Under the pieces are notes generated by a model that ran no database searches, had not been told where the DNA came from, and was given only the letters and a program-made list of their open reading frames with translations. From Pseudomonadota bacterium (GTDB taxonomy: Bacteria > Pseudomonadota > Gammaproteobacteria > Acidiferrobacterales > UBA6901), in contig JAJYEK010000007.1 of assembly GCA_021785795.1 (NCBI GenBank), forward strand, positions 1-61,126: a stretch of DNA of 61,126 bases, given 5' to 3'. Positions 8,621 to 17,542 of this stretch are shown piece by piece. Numbering within the stretch: the first letter of the stretch is position 1; each line of letters opens with the position of its first letter. The translations under genes were made by a program, and so were the position numbers.

Positions 8621-9788
8621 TGCTTGCAACCCTCCTCGGGCTCTCACCATGATTATTGCTGCGCAGCATGCGGGTGGCGCGGGCGGCCAGGGAAACAGCG
8701 GAACTGACAAGACTGTGTGCCCGCGCCACCGCCAGGTCTTCGGGGACCCGCTGGCCGTCGCTGACATAGGCGACCGGCAGCTTCTGCTGTATCACCACAC
8801 TCAGTAACCCGCCGAGGCTCGTCGCTTCGTCAAGCTTTGTTATGATGCAGCCGCGAAGCCGGGCACCCTGAAATGCTCTGGCGGCCTCCAGCGCTACCGA
8901 CATCTGCCCAGCCGCCGACAACACCAGGTAGGTGCCAAGCCGCTCACCGCCATCAGCCAGCAGCGCAAGCTGCTCGGACAGGCGCAAGTCACGCTGGCTC
9001 ATTCCAGCGCTGTCTACCAGGACAAGCCGCTTGTCGGAGAACGTCTCCAGAGCGACGCGCAGCTCCTCGCTGTTTTCGGCCATCCGCACGGGAATACCGA
9101 GGATTCTCGCGTAGGTGCGTAACTGCTCGTGCGCGCCTATGCGGTAGCTGTCAGTGGTAATCAGCGCCACATGGCGTGCTCCATGGCGCAGCACAAATCG
9201 GGCAGCGAGTTTGGCAATCGTCGTGGTCTTGCCTACACCTGTTGGACCGATGAGCGCCACCACGCCGCCGCGATCGAGAATGTCGTCGTTTGTCACCTCG
9301 ATACGGTGTGCAAGTATGGCCAAGGCCTGACGCCAAGCCGACTCATAGTCGGCGGTCTGGGCGGCGTCGTTGGCAATCTGGCGGGCGAGGGACGGACTGA
9401 ACCCGGTGTCACGAAGGCTATGGAGCAGGCGCGCGCGCACCGGATTGCGCCGCGCCATATCGCCCCAGGCGAGACTGGAGAGCTGCTGTTCCAGCAGGCC
9501 GCGCAGCGACCTCATCTCGCGCTGCATCTCCAAAAGCGCTGGCTCCTGCGACCACTCTATCTGGGCGGAAGCGGCAACCGGCTTGGGAGGTCCGGCAGGC
9601 GCGGTACTTGGGGTGCTGCCGGCTTCTCCGCGCTGCAGCAATGCTTCGTCATAGCCCACCGCCGCAATAATTTCCACACCTCCCTCGACTTTGGTGTTGG
9701 AGAGGATGACCGCATCTGGCCCCACTTCTTCGCGTACCATGCGAATGGCCTGGCGGATGTTCGGCGCAAAAAAACGCTGGATTCGCAT
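8607..9788 (-). CDS. flhF: Signal-recognition-particle-like GTPase FlhF
   Basis: A 393-residue protein with an N-terminal basic region (MRIQRFFAPNIRQAIRMV), a linker, an N domain (about 110-170) and an SRP-type GTPase G domain with the P-loop GPTGVGKTTTIAKLAARF, LITTDSYRIGAHEQL, LVDSAGMSQRD and ITKLDEATSLGG. FlhF marks the pole for flagellar assembly and recruits early basal-body parts. It stands between flhA and fleN as in Pseudomonas and Vibrio. Confidence 0.95.
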   Translation of the reverse strand: MRIQRFFAPNIRQAIRMVREEVGPDAVILSNTKVEGGVEIIAAVGYDEALLQRGEAGSTPSTAPAGPPKPVAASAQIEWSQEPALLEMQREMRSLRGLLEQQLSSLAWGDMARRNPVRARLLHSLRDTGFSPSLARQIANDAAQTADYESAWRQALAILAHRIEVTNDDILDRGGVVALIGPTGVGKTTTIAKLAARFVLRHGARHVALITTDSYRIGAHEQLRTYARILGIPVRMAENSEELRVALETFSDKRLVLVDSAGMSQRDLRLSEQLALLADGGERLGTYLVLSAAGQMSVALEAARAFQGARLRGCIITKLDEATSLGGLLSVVIQQKLPVAYVSDGQRVPEDLAVARAHSLVSSAVSLAARATRMLRSNNHGESPRRVASNVCV

Positions 9789-9829
9789 TCTGCCCTTCCT
9801 CGCCCCATCAACCGTTCATTACGCGTTGC

Positions 9830-11911
9830 CTATTTGCCCACTGTCGCGACAATCCGAATCTGCTTGTTGTCCGGTATCTCGTTGTATGACAACACGCGCA
9901 TTCCCGGGACCGTGTGGCGCGTAAAGCGGGCGAGCCAGGGCCGCAGGGTTGCCGCTACCAGCAGCACCACCGGCTGCCCTGCGGCCTCCTGGCGCTGTGC
10001 ACTTTCCGTCAGCGCCTTGCGCATGCGGTCGACCAAACCGGGCTCGAACCCCATCCCCCCCTCACCCGCAACCTGCAGCGACTGTTGCAATATCTGTTCC
10101 AGAGCAGGATCAAGAGTGATTACAGGCAGTTCCGCGGCTATCCCGTTGATATGCTGGAGAATGGAGCGTCCAAGAGCGGACCGAACGGCAGCGGTGAGGA
10201 CGGCGACATCTTGACTCTGCGCCCCCTGTACCGCCAAGGTTTCGGCGATCGTACGGATGTCCCGTACCGGAACCCGCTCTTCCAGAAGGTTCTGCAACAC
10301 CTTGAGCACCACGCCCAACGAAAGCGTCTTGGGCACGAGATCTTCGACCAGCTTGGGAGCGATCTTGGCGAGGTTGTTGAGCATCTGCTGCACATCCTCC
10401 CGCCCCAGAAGCTCATGCGCATGGTCCTGCAGCAGCTGGCTGAGATGGGTCGCGATGACAGTAGCCGGATCGACCACGGTGTAGCCCAGCGTGAGAGCCT
10501 GCTCGCGCAGGTGGCGCTCTATCCATACAGCCTCAAGCCCGAAAGCTGGATCACGGGTGGCCGAACCCGGGATGTTCCCATAGACGCGACCCGGATTGAT
10601 CGCCATCTCGCGCTCCAGCTGCACATCGCCCTGGCCCACCACTACCCCATGCAGGCTGATGCGATAGGCATTCGGGGCCAGTTCCAGGTTGTCCCGGATG
10701 TGCACGGCCGGCACCAGAAATCCGAGTTCCTGGGACAGTTTCTTGCGCACGCCTTTTATACGCGCCATCAGCTGGCCGCCCTGGTTCTTGTCCACCAGCG
10801 GTATCAGCCGGTATCCTACTTCCAGGCCGACCGTATCGGGCGGGACTACGTCTTCCCAACTGAGTTCGCGGGGCTCTCCGCCAGCGGCAACCGGCACCGC
10901 CACCGGAGCTGGCGCCTGGGACTGCACCTGCTTGCGCCTGGCAATCATGTACGCCACTGCTCCGCACACCGCCGCAAGCGTCAGAAAAGCCAGGTTCGGC
11001 ATGCCTGGTATAACGCCGATCACGCCGATTACGCCTGCAGTCACACCGAGGGCGCGTGGATTTTCGAACATCTGGGACAATATCTGCTTGCCCATGTCCT
11101 GGGCACTCGACACGCGAGTCACAATGATGGCGGCCGCTGTCGACAAAATGAGCGACGGAATCTGGGCAACCAGGCCGTCGCCAATGGTCAGCAGCGTGTA
11201 GTTATGCAAGGCATCGCTGAACGTCATGCCGTGCTGTATCACGCCAACCGCAAGCCCGCCGATGATGTTGATGAACAGGATCAATATGCCGGCAATTGCG
11301 TCGCCACGCACGAATTTGCTGGCACCATCCATCGAACCGTAAAAATCCGCCTCACGGGCCACTTCGGAACGCCGCAGCTTCGCCTCTTCCTGAGTGATCA
11401 GACCGGCATTGAGGTCGGCGTCGATTGCCATCTGCTTTCCAGGCATGGCATCGAGAGTAAACCGGGCACTCACCTCTGACACGCGCCCTGCGCCCTTGGT
11501 GACCACAACGAAGTTTATGATCACAAGAATCGCGAAGACCACCAGACCTACCGCATAATTGCCGCCGACGACGAAATCGCCGAATGCCTTGATCACCTGC
11601 CCCGCCGCCCCCGAACCGTTCTGTCCATGCAGCAGCACCACCCGCGTGGATGCGATGTTGAGCGACAGCCGCAGCAGTGTTGCCACCAGAAGCACCGTCG
11701 GAAATGCTGCGAAATCGAGCGGACGCAGCGTGTACACCACCACAAGGATCACGACCAATGACAGCGCGATGTTGAAAGTGAATAGAATGTCCAAAACCCG
11801 CGGCGGCAGCGGAATGATCACCATGGCGAGTATCATGATCAAGAACAGCGGGGCGCCCAGCGCGGTACGGCTGAACGTGCGCAGGTCCAAGCTGGATGTC
11901 ATTTCGGCCAT
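9830..11911 (-). CDS. flhA: Flagellar type III export gate protein FlhA
   Basis: At 693 residues it has the usual FlhA size. About eight membrane segments occupy the first 330 residues, with the conserved cytoplasmic loop (FIPIP-like region, VSARFTLDAMPGKQMAIDAD, AKLRRSEVAREADFYGSMDG) and the long C-terminal cytoplasmic domain that docks chaperone-substrate complexes. It forms the nonameric ring of the export gate and uses the proton motive force. It starts 3 bp after the flhB stop. Confidence 0.96.
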   Translation of the reverse strand: MAEMTSSLDLRTFSRTALGAPLFLIMILAMVIIPLPPRVLDILFTFNIALSLVVILVVVYTLRPLDFAAFPTVLLVATLLRLSLNIASTRVVLLHGQNGSGAAGQVIKAFGDFVVGGNYAVGLVVFAILVIINFVVVTKGAGRVSEVSARFTLDAMPGKQMAIDADLNAGLITQEEAKLRRSEVAREADFYGSMDGASKFVRGDAIAGILILFINIIGGLAVGVIQHGMTFSDALHNYTLLTIGDGLVAQIPSLILSTAAAIIVTRVSSAQDMGKQILSQMFENPRALGVTAGVIGVIGVIPGMPNLAFLTLAAVCGAVAYMIARRKQVQSQAPAPVAVPVAAGGEPRELSWEDVVPPDTVGLEVGYRLIPLVDKNQGGQLMARIKGVRKKLSQELGFLVPAVHIRDNLELAPNAYRISLHGVVVGQGDVQLEREMAINPGRVYGNIPGSATRDPAFGLEAVWIERHLREQALTLGYTVVDPATVIATHLSQLLQDHAHELLGREDVQQMLNNLAKIAPKLVEDLVPKTLSLGVVLKVLQNLLEERVPVRDIRTIAETLAVQGAQSQDVAVLTAAVRSALGRSILQHINGIAAELPVITLDPALEQILQQSLQVAGEGGMGFEPGLVDRMRKALTESAQRQEAAGQPVVLLVAATLRPWLARFTRHTVPGMRVLSYNEIPDNKQIRIVATVGK

Positions 11912-11914
11912 GGC

Positions 11915-13039
11915 TCAGTCGTGCCTCAAGTCATCAGGGATTTCGAGGTCTGGAATCGGCTCAGAGCCGGGCTCGGCGCCGCGGCTGCGCAGCTGGTAGA
12001 CGTAGGCAAGTACCTTGGCCACCGCCAGATAGAGTCCTGCCGGAATTTCGCGCCCGAGCTCGGTGCTGAAATAGAGGGCGCGCGCCAGGGGCGGAGCACT
12101 CAGAATGGCCACCCTGTGCTCGGCGCCGATCTTGCGGATCTGTTCCGCGATCAGATCGGCTCCCTTTGCCACCACGCGCGGCGCCCGCATGCGCGTCTGG
12201 TCATATCGCAGCGCGATCGCGTAATGCGTCGGATTGGTGACGATGACGTCGGCCTTCGGGATTTCGGTCATCATGCGGCGCTTGGCCATCTCCCGTTGGA
12301 TGCGCCGTATCTGCGCCTTGACCTCCGGCCGGCCTTCTGTTTCCTTGAATTCATCGCGCACTTCCTGGCGCGTCATCTTCAGCTCGCGTGCGTGATCCCA
12401 GAGCTGAAAGGGCACGTCAACTGCGGCGATTGCCACTAGACCAAGACACAGGACCGCTAGTGACTGCAGCAGCAGGACGACCATATGCGATAGCGCCACA
12501 TCAAGCGGCTCAGCGCCAAGACCGATAATCTCTGCAGATCTGTGCCACAAGAGCATGCTGGCGATTACCGCCAGCAGCACAAACTTTGCCAGTGACTTGG
12601 CCAGTTCCATCAGGCTGCGCAGGGAAAATAGCCGGCCGATTCCCCGGACGGGGTCCAGCCTGTCCCATTTGAACCCCATGGCTGCAGGACTGAACGACCA
12701 GCCCCCCAGGGCAAGCGGCGCGAGCCATGCTGCTGCCAACATGATCAGCGCCAGTGGGGCGAATCTGGCGAGCACGGATACGACCGCGTGCAAGAATGCG
12801 TGCGGCATGTGGCCTGCATTGAATATTGCAGGACGGCTCAGTGTCAGCGAGCCGCGCATGAGTTTGCCGAGCCCCCGGAGCATGCTCGCGCCCGAAAAGA
12901 ACATGCCCGCTGCGGTCGCCAGCATCAGCACCGCGGTGTTGAGCTCGCGCGACCGAGCTACCTGGCCTTTCTCACGCGCCTCTTTCTGGCGTTTGGGAGT
13001 GGCGCTTTCGGTGCGCTCCTGGTCGCGGTCAGATTCCAT
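11915..13039 (-). CDS. flhB: Flagellar export switch protein FlhB
   Basis: A 374-residue protein with four N-terminal spans and a cytoplasmic domain. It contains the autocleavage site NPTH at residues 269-272, the same numbering as in Salmonella, so substrate-specificity switching with FliK should work normally. The N-terminus ERTESATPKRQKEAREKGQ is typical of the family. It overlaps fliR by 11 bp, within the fliP-Q-R-flhB-flhA export-gate operon. Confidence 0.96.
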   Translation of the reverse strand: MESDRDQERTESATPKRQKEAREKGQVARSRELNTAVLMLATAAGMFFSGASMLRGLGKLMRGSLTLSRPAIFNAGHMPHAFLHAVVSVLARFAPLALIMLAAAWLAPLALGGWSFSPAAMGFKWDRLDPVRGIGRLFSLRSLMELAKSLAKFVLLAVIASMLLWHRSAEIIGLGAEPLDVALSHMVVLLLQSLAVLCLGLVAIAAVDVPFQLWDHARELKMTRQEVRDEFKETEGRPEVKAQIRRIQREMAKRRMMTEIPKADVIVTNPTHYAIALRYDQTRMRAPRVVAKGADLIAEQIRKIGAEHRVAILSAPPLARALYFSTELGREIPAGLYLAVAKVLAYVYQLRSRGAEPGSEPIPDLEIPDDLRHD

Positions 13040-13820
13040 GAACTCTTGTCTCCCCGGCCACCTGCCGCATCAGTCCGAAGGACCCGTCGATCAGGCGCGT
13101 AAACTGGGACGACAGGTCGGGCAGCGACATCACGAGCACCAGCAGCCCGAGCAGGACCATTACCGGAAACCCGACCGCGAAGACATTGAGCTGCGGCGCG
13201 GCACGTGTCATGACTCCGAACGCGATGTTGACAAGCAGCAGAGCTGCCGCCGCGGGCAACGCCACCATGACCGCACCGGCAAACATCTGTCCGCCCCACT
13301 GGATCACCGCGCTTATGGCATCTGGTCCGAATCCATGTGTCGATACCGGAAGCGATCTGAAGCTGTCAGCGAGCATCTTGATCATGATCAGATGGCCGTT
13401 GAACGCCAGAAACAGTAACGTTGCCATGATGACGTAGAACTGGCTCAGCACCGGCACCTGGACACCGCTGTTGGGGTCCACCATGGCTGCAAAGCCCAGA
13501 CCCATAAGCTGTCCGATCATCTGTCCCGCGAGCTCAAGGGCATTGAACGTCAGACGCAGGATAAGCCCCATCGCGACTCCGATGAGCAGTTGCTGCGCCG
13601 TGACAAACAGTGCGTCGGCACCCAGCGGCTCGACCCTGGGGGCAGCAGGTAGCAGCGGAAAGACCACCAGCGTGACCAGCAACGCCAGGCCCACGCGTAT
13701 GCGGTTCGGAACCATGGCGCTACCGACAATCGGAGCTGTTCCGACAAAGGCTCCGATGCGAATCAAGGGCCACATGAAAGATCCAATGAATGACGCAAGC
13801 TCAGCGCTGGTAAATTTCAT
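13029..13820 (-). CDS. fliR: Flagellar export gate protein FliR
   Basis: A 263-residue membrane protein. MKFTSAELASFIGSFMWPL aligns with the canonical FliR N-terminus, so I take ATG at 13820 and not the upstream ATG at 13850. Several hydrophobic segments follow, including IRVGLALLVTLVVFPLLP and MGLGFAAMVDPNSG. With FliP and FliQ it forms the export channel core. It ends inside the flhB start. Confidence 0.95.
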   Translation of the reverse strand: MKFTSAELASFIGSFMWPLIRIGAFVGTAPIVGSAMVPNRIRVGLALLVTLVVFPLLPAAPRVEPLGADALFVTAQQLLIGVAMGLILRLTFNALELAGQMIGQLMGLGFAAMVDPNSGVQVPVLSQFYVIMATLLFLAFNGHLIMIKMLADSFRSLPVSTHGFGPDAISAVIQWGGQMFAGAVMVALPAAAALLLVNIAFGVMTRAAPQLNVFAVGFPVMVLLGLLVLVMSLPDLSSQFTRLIDGSFGLMRQVAGETRVHGI

Positions 13821-13839
13821 GTTTGGTGCTCCGGCATCC

Positions 13840-14118
13840 TCAACCCCCAAACCTCACCAGCGTAGGGATGCTCTCGTAAAGCTCTCGGGTATATCCGATG
13901 ATCAGATGCAGCATCCACGGGCCGGCGACGACCAGCGCGACCACGAGTATCATGAGCTTCGGTATGAAGCTCAGCGTGGTCTCGTTTATTTGGGTTGCGG
14001 CCTGAAACATGCTTACCAGCAAGCCTACGGCCAGGGCCGCGAGCAGCAACGGTGCAGCAAGCATGACCGTCACTTCGAGTGCCTGCTGTCCGACCGTCAT
14101 TGCGGTTTCGGGGCTCAT
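13840..14118 (-). CDS. fliQ: Flagellar export gate protein FliQ
   Basis: A 92-residue protein with two membrane helices (about 15-40 and 50-75). MSPETAMTVGQQALEVTVML and QAATQINETTLSFIPK are classic FliQ sequences. Its normal length and its place between fliP and fliR leave little doubt. It starts 9 bp after the fliP stop. Confidence 0.96.
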   Translation of the reverse strand: MSPETAMTVGQQALEVTVMLAAPLLLAALAVGLLVSMFQAATQINETTLSFIPKLMILVVALVVAGPWMLHLIIGYTRELYESIPTLVRFGG

Positions 14119-14127
14119 GGCTTGATC

Positions 14128-14877
14128 TCAGGGGTGAAAACTCGCAGCGAGGGTTCCCACCACCAGCCCCCAGCCGTTGACCAGCACAAACAGCATCAGC
14201 TTGAAAGGGAAGGAGATCGTCTGGGGCGAAAGCATGACCATGCCCATCGCCATGAGCACGCTCGCCACCACCAGATCTATGATCACGAACGGAATGTAGA
14301 TCAGGAACCCTATTTCGAAGGCGGTCTTGAGTTCGCTTGTCGCGAATGCCGGGGCCAGCAGGGACATCGGGGTCTTGTCGGGCGATGCAATGCTGCGGCG
14401 CCCTGCGATGCGCGCGAAGAGGGCAATGTCGCTTTCCCGGGTCTGGGCAAGCATGAATTTCTTGAGCGGCTTTTCCGCGCGCAGTAACGCCTTATCCAGC
14501 GGCATGGACTTGTGCAGATAAGGCTGCAGCGCTTCGCTGTTTATTTGGTTGAACACCGGAGCCATGACGAAAAATGTCAGGAATAGCGCCAGCCCTAGTA
14601 GAATCTGGTTCGGCGGTGTCTGCCCGGTACCAAGCGCCTGGCGCAGGATGGCAAGGACGACAATGATGCGGGTAAACGACGTCATCATCATGATGGCAGC
14701 CGGCAGAAGCGTCAGCGCGGTCATAACCGCGAGGATCTGCAGGCTGACCGAATATGTTTCCCCTCCTCCGGCAGCCCGAGTTACGGTGAATGCCGGCAGG
14801 CCAGCCGGGGACGCCAACGCCACGTGCGGCGCCAGCACAAGCAGCGGCAGGCTCAGGGCAAGCAATAAACGCCGCAT
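14128..14877 (-). CDS. fliP: Flagellar export gate protein FliP
   Basis: A 249-residue protein with a cleavable-looking signal peptide ([20 protein letters not shown]), then the FliP core: [54 protein letters not shown] and [19 protein letters not shown]. The ATG at 14877 overlaps the fliO stop as ATGA. The frame stays open far upstream, but that part is not FliP-like. It forms the pentameric channel of the export gate. Confidence 0.96.
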   Translation of the reverse strand: MRRLLLALSLPLLVLAPHVALASPAGLPAFTVTRAAGGGETYSVSLQILAVMTALTLLPAAIMMMTSFTRIIVVLAILRQALGTGQTPPNQILLGLALFLTFFVMAPVFNQINSEALQPYLHKSMPLDKALLRAEKPLKKFMLAQTRESDIALFARIAGRRSIASPDKTPMSLLAPAFATSELKTAFEIGFLIYIPFVIIDLVVASVLMAMGMVMLSPQTISFPFKLMLFVLVNGWGLVVGTLAASFHP

Positions 14878-15368
14878 CACGGCCGCTGTCCCTGCTTTAG
14901 GACCGACGCCAAACGTGCTGCAAATCCCTGGGCCGGAGCCGCCGACTGCGGCGTACCGGAGAGAATCTGGTCGAGCACGTGAAGGGTCTGGATGCGTCCC
15001 GGCGCAACGCCAAGCAGGATCTGGCGTTCTCCGACCTGGATCAGGACTGCGCGCTCGCGTGGCCCGAGCGACAACCCCCCCACGATGCGCAGGCCCCCAC
15101 CGGCTGCTGTCTGCAGATGTCCGAACCGCCGCATGATCCAGGCCGCCGCGACAATCACCAACAGCACCAGCACCAGTCCCAGCACGACCTGTATCAGGCT
15201 GTCCGTGACCGTCCGCGACACCGGCGAGGATCCTTTGGGCGCAGCAGCGGCGACAGCAGGAACCGCCACGAGCACCAGTATCCTTAAAGCCGTTCGCATA
15301 GCGCGTCTCAACACTGAACCTGCCGAGAGGCATGGATTCAATGGCTGCCACAACTGCAGGATTCTCAT
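14877..15368 (-). CDS. fliO: Flagellar assembly protein FliO
   Basis: The product is at most 163 residues. It has a signal-like stretch ([17 protein letters not shown]), one membrane span ([19 protein letters not shown]) and the small FliO cytoplasmic domain ([34 protein letters not shown]). It assists FliP complex assembly. Two starts are possible: ATG at 15368, which overlaps the fliN stop as ATGA, or ATG at 15299, which would put the signal peptide at the very N-terminus. I give the longer one because of the overlap, but the shorter one gives the more usual protein. Confidence 0.88.
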   Translation of the reverse strand: MRILQLWQPLNPCLSAGSVLRRAMRTALRILVLVAVPAVAAAAPKGSSPVSRTVTDSLIQVVLGLVLVLLVIVAAAWIMRRFGHLQTAAGGGLRIVGGLSLGPRERAVLIQVGERQILLGVAPGRIQTLHVLDQILSGTPQSAAPAQGFAARLASVLKQGQRP

Positions 15369-15709
15369 TTGAGCTTCTGTACTCGCTCGGCGGCACTGAT
15401 TACGTCCGTAAGCCGGATGCCGAACTTCTCGTTGACAACGACAACCTCGCCATGGGCGATCAGCGTACCGTTGACAAGAACATCAAGAGGCTCGCCCGCA
15501 AGTCTATCCAGCTCGACGACCGATCCCTGGTTGAGCTGCATCAAATGCCGGATGCTTATGCGCGTACGTCCGATCTCCATCGAGATCGTCACCGGAATAT
15601 CAAGTATCACTTCGAGGTTGGCATCCCCGGACGCCGCACCGCCTTCGGGCTTGAGGTCAGGCAGTGGGGCGCGCGCATAGTCACCGTCTTTTGTCGCCGA
15701 ATCGCTCAT
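15365..15709 (-). CDS. fliN: Flagellar motor switch protein FliN
   Basis: A 114-residue protein. The C-terminal SpoA domain shows [37 protein letters not shown] and [14 protein letters not shown], the FliN signature. The N-terminal part is short and acidic. It forms the lower C-ring with FliM and binds FliH. It lies between fliM and fliO with 27 bp to fliM. Confidence 0.96.
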   Translation of the reverse strand: MSDSATKDGDYARAPLPDLKPEGGAASGDANLEVILDIPVTISMEIGRTRISIRHLMQLNQGSVVELDRLAGEPLDVLVNGTLIAHGEVVVVNEKFGIRLTDVISAAERVQKLK

Positions 15710-15736
15710 AGGTTCTCCGTTGGTTGCCTGATATTT

Positions 15737-16720
15737 CTACTGTGGCGAGCGTTTGATAGCTTCCGTCACCTTGATCGAGCGATTACCGCGCGACACCCCG
15801 TATTTGCCGCGAAATGTGGGCACACTCTCCGCCTTGAGCACCACCTGGGCAGGAAACTCGATCGGTATCACATCGCCCGCCTTCAGGTTCATCAGCTCGC
15901 GCAGCGATATTTCGGTTTCAGTAAGCGTGCTGCTGACCTCGACAACGGCCTCTTTGACCTCTTCGCGCAGCGCCGTGAGCCAGCGCTCATCGACCTGGTC
16001 CCGGTCGCTTTGCAGGCCGGTATTGAGCAGTTCCCGGATCGGCTCGACCATTGAGTACGGCATCGCGACATGCACCTCTCCCCCGTCACCCTCGATCTCG
16101 ATGCGGAATGTGCTCACCACCACCACTTCGCTCGGGCTGACAATGTTTGCAAACTGGGGATTGACCTCAGAGGCGACGAACTCGAAAATTACGGGAAGCA
16201 CCGGCTTCCAGGCCTCTTTGAGATCGTGGAACACCTGTTCCAGCAGCATATGAATGATGCGCTGCTCTGTGGCGGTGAACTCCCTGCCTTCGATCTTCGC
16301 CCGAAACCGGGTAACGCCACCGAAATAGGTGTTCACCACTGCAAACACAAGCTTGGGGTCGAAAATCACAAGCGCCGTGCCCCGCAGCGGCTTAACGCGC
16401 ACGATATTCAGACTGGTCGGCACGAACAGGCTGTGTACGTATTCGGAGAATTTGAACATTTTCACTTCGCCGGGACTGATCTCCGGCGAGCGCCGCAGCA
16501 TGTTGAACAGCCCGATGCGTAGCAGCCGCGCAAAGCGGTCATTGACCATCTCCAACGTGGGCAGGCGGCCGCGCACGATGCGGTCCTGGCTGGCGATGTC
16601 GAACGAGCGTGCGACCCCGTCATGCGAGGCGAGGTCATCCTGGGTTTTTACGCTGCCGCTCTCCACGCCGGTCAGCAGCGCATCGATTTCGTCCTGGCTG
16701 AGCAGATCGTTGGCTGCCAT
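15737..16720 (-). CDS. fliM: Flagellar motor switch protein FliM
   Basis: About 327 residues. The N-terminal peptide LLSQDEIDALLTG is the CheY-P docking motif. A CheC-like middle domain and a C-terminal SpoA domain (LNLKAGDVIPIEFP region) follow. I prefer ATG at 16720 (MAANDLLSQ) to a GTG at 16729. It links CheY-P binding to rotor direction through FliG and FliN. It starts about 5 bp after fliL. Confidence 0.96.
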   Translation of the reverse strand: MAANDLLSQDEIDALLTGVESGSVKTQDDLASHDGVARSFDIASQDRIVRGRLPTLEMVNDRFARLLRIGLFNMLRRSPEISPGEVKMFKFSEYVHSLFVPTSLNIVRVKPLRGTALVIFDPKLVFAVVNTYFGGVTRFRAKIEGREFTATEQRIIHMLLEQVFHDLKEAWKPVLPVIFEFVASEVNPQFANIVSPSEVVVVSTFRIEIEGDGGEVHVAMPYSMVEPIRELLNTGLQSDRDQVDERWLTALREEVKEAVVEVSSTLTETEISLRELMNLKAGDVIPIEFPAQVVLKAESVPTFRGKYGVSRGNRSIKVTEAIKRSPQ

Positions 16721-16725
16721 GGCGG

Positions 16726-17325
16726 TCACTGCATCACGAAACTGGTGAAATAAACGGCCGAGATCTGCGGACTGCCGGTCTCCTCCTGCATGATCTTCTG
16801 GATCTCCGCGAGCGCCTCGGCGCGGACCTTCTCCTTGCCGGCGAGGGTACCGAGGTCAGCGAAAGTCTGGCTGCTCAGCAGCATCACCAGATTGTTACGG
16901 ATATGAGGCATATATTTCTTGACATCCTTGATGGCTGCCACGTTGTGGGCCATCACCTCGATGGTGACCTGGAGGAAGCGCAACCCGGTCTGACCCTGAA
17001 AGTTCACGACAAACGGCGGATCCAGGGCCAAATACAGCTCCTGTGTCGCCTTTGGCGGTTCAACCGGCTTCGGCTGCGGAGCCGGGACCGGCTGCGCCGC
17101 GGCCGGCGCCGCACCCACTGCAGCGCTTGCGGTGGGGCGGCCGCCTTCCAGCAGACGGGTAATGAGGAAAGTGCCAAGAATCGAGGCGACCAGCAGCAAG
17201 GTCACGCCTCCTGCGATCAGCACGATCCGCGTGCCGCCACCCTTGGCTGGCTTTTTGGCCTTCTTGTCGTCTTCGTCCTCATCGTCGTCGCGATCGCGCC
17301 GATCGCGTTCGTCGGTCTTTGCCAT
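16726..17325 (-). CDS. fliL: Flagellar basal body-associated protein FliL
   Basis: A 199-residue protein with an acidic/basic N-terminal tail (DERDRRDRDDDEDEDDKK), a single membrane span (IVLIAGGVTLLLVASILGTF) and a periplasmic FliL domain ending in SAVYFTSFVMQ. It forms rings around stators and supports torque. It is the first gene of the fliLMNOPQR-flhBA operon, with a sigma-54 promoter at 17361-17376 just upstream and a GAGG ribosome site. Confidence 0.95.
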   Translation of the reverse strand: MAKTDERDRRDRDDDEDEDDKKAKKPAKGGGTRIVLIAGGVTLLLVASILGTFLITRLLEGGRPTASAAVGAAPAAAQPVPAPQPKPVEPPKATQELYLALDPPFVVNFQGQTGLRFLQVTIEVMAHNVAAIKDVKKYMPHIRNNLVMLLSSQTFADLGTLAGKEKVRAEALAEIQKIMQEETGSPQISAVYFTSFVMQ

Positions 17326-17360
17326 GCATCCGGCCCTCGTACGTTGTATGACCGATCGTT

Positions 17361-17376
17361 AGCAAGACGCATGCCA
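17361..17376 (-). promoter_or_regulatory. Sigma-54 promoter of the fliL operon
   Basis: On the minus strand the 16-mer is TGGCATGCGTCTTGCT. It matches the -24/-12 consensus TGGCACG-N4-TTGCW at all fixed positions but one (C6 to T), with the exact GG-N10-GC spacing. The expected start point is about 12 bases downstream, leaving a leader of about 25 nt before fliL. Regulation by FleQ or FleR is inferred from their presence in the window. Confidence 0.82.
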
Positions 17377-17542
17377 CAGACAGTTCGTACGGAAGTAACG
17401 TACTTTCAATGGGTTAACTACCCGCTGAACGCGGTTCGACAAGAAATTGACGGAATGGGCTGGGAGCCGGCGGCGTAATTCCGGCTCACCCCGGAAGCCG
17501 CTTGCGCGCGAGTCGGGACCAGCTAAGCGAAGCGGCGATGCC

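Noticed and set aside
9914..11479. A 521-codon open frame on the plus strand opposite flhA, and similar long plus-strand frames opposite fliI (35692-37320), cheA, fleR and flgI.
   Set aside because: They are antisense shadows caused by high GC and codon bias. Their products are Arg/His/Gln-rich with no domain, and the minus-strand genes are unmistakable.
14128..15396. 422-residue version of FliP.
   Set aside because: The extra N-terminal 173 residues are fliO read in another frame. FliP begins at the signal peptide at 14877.
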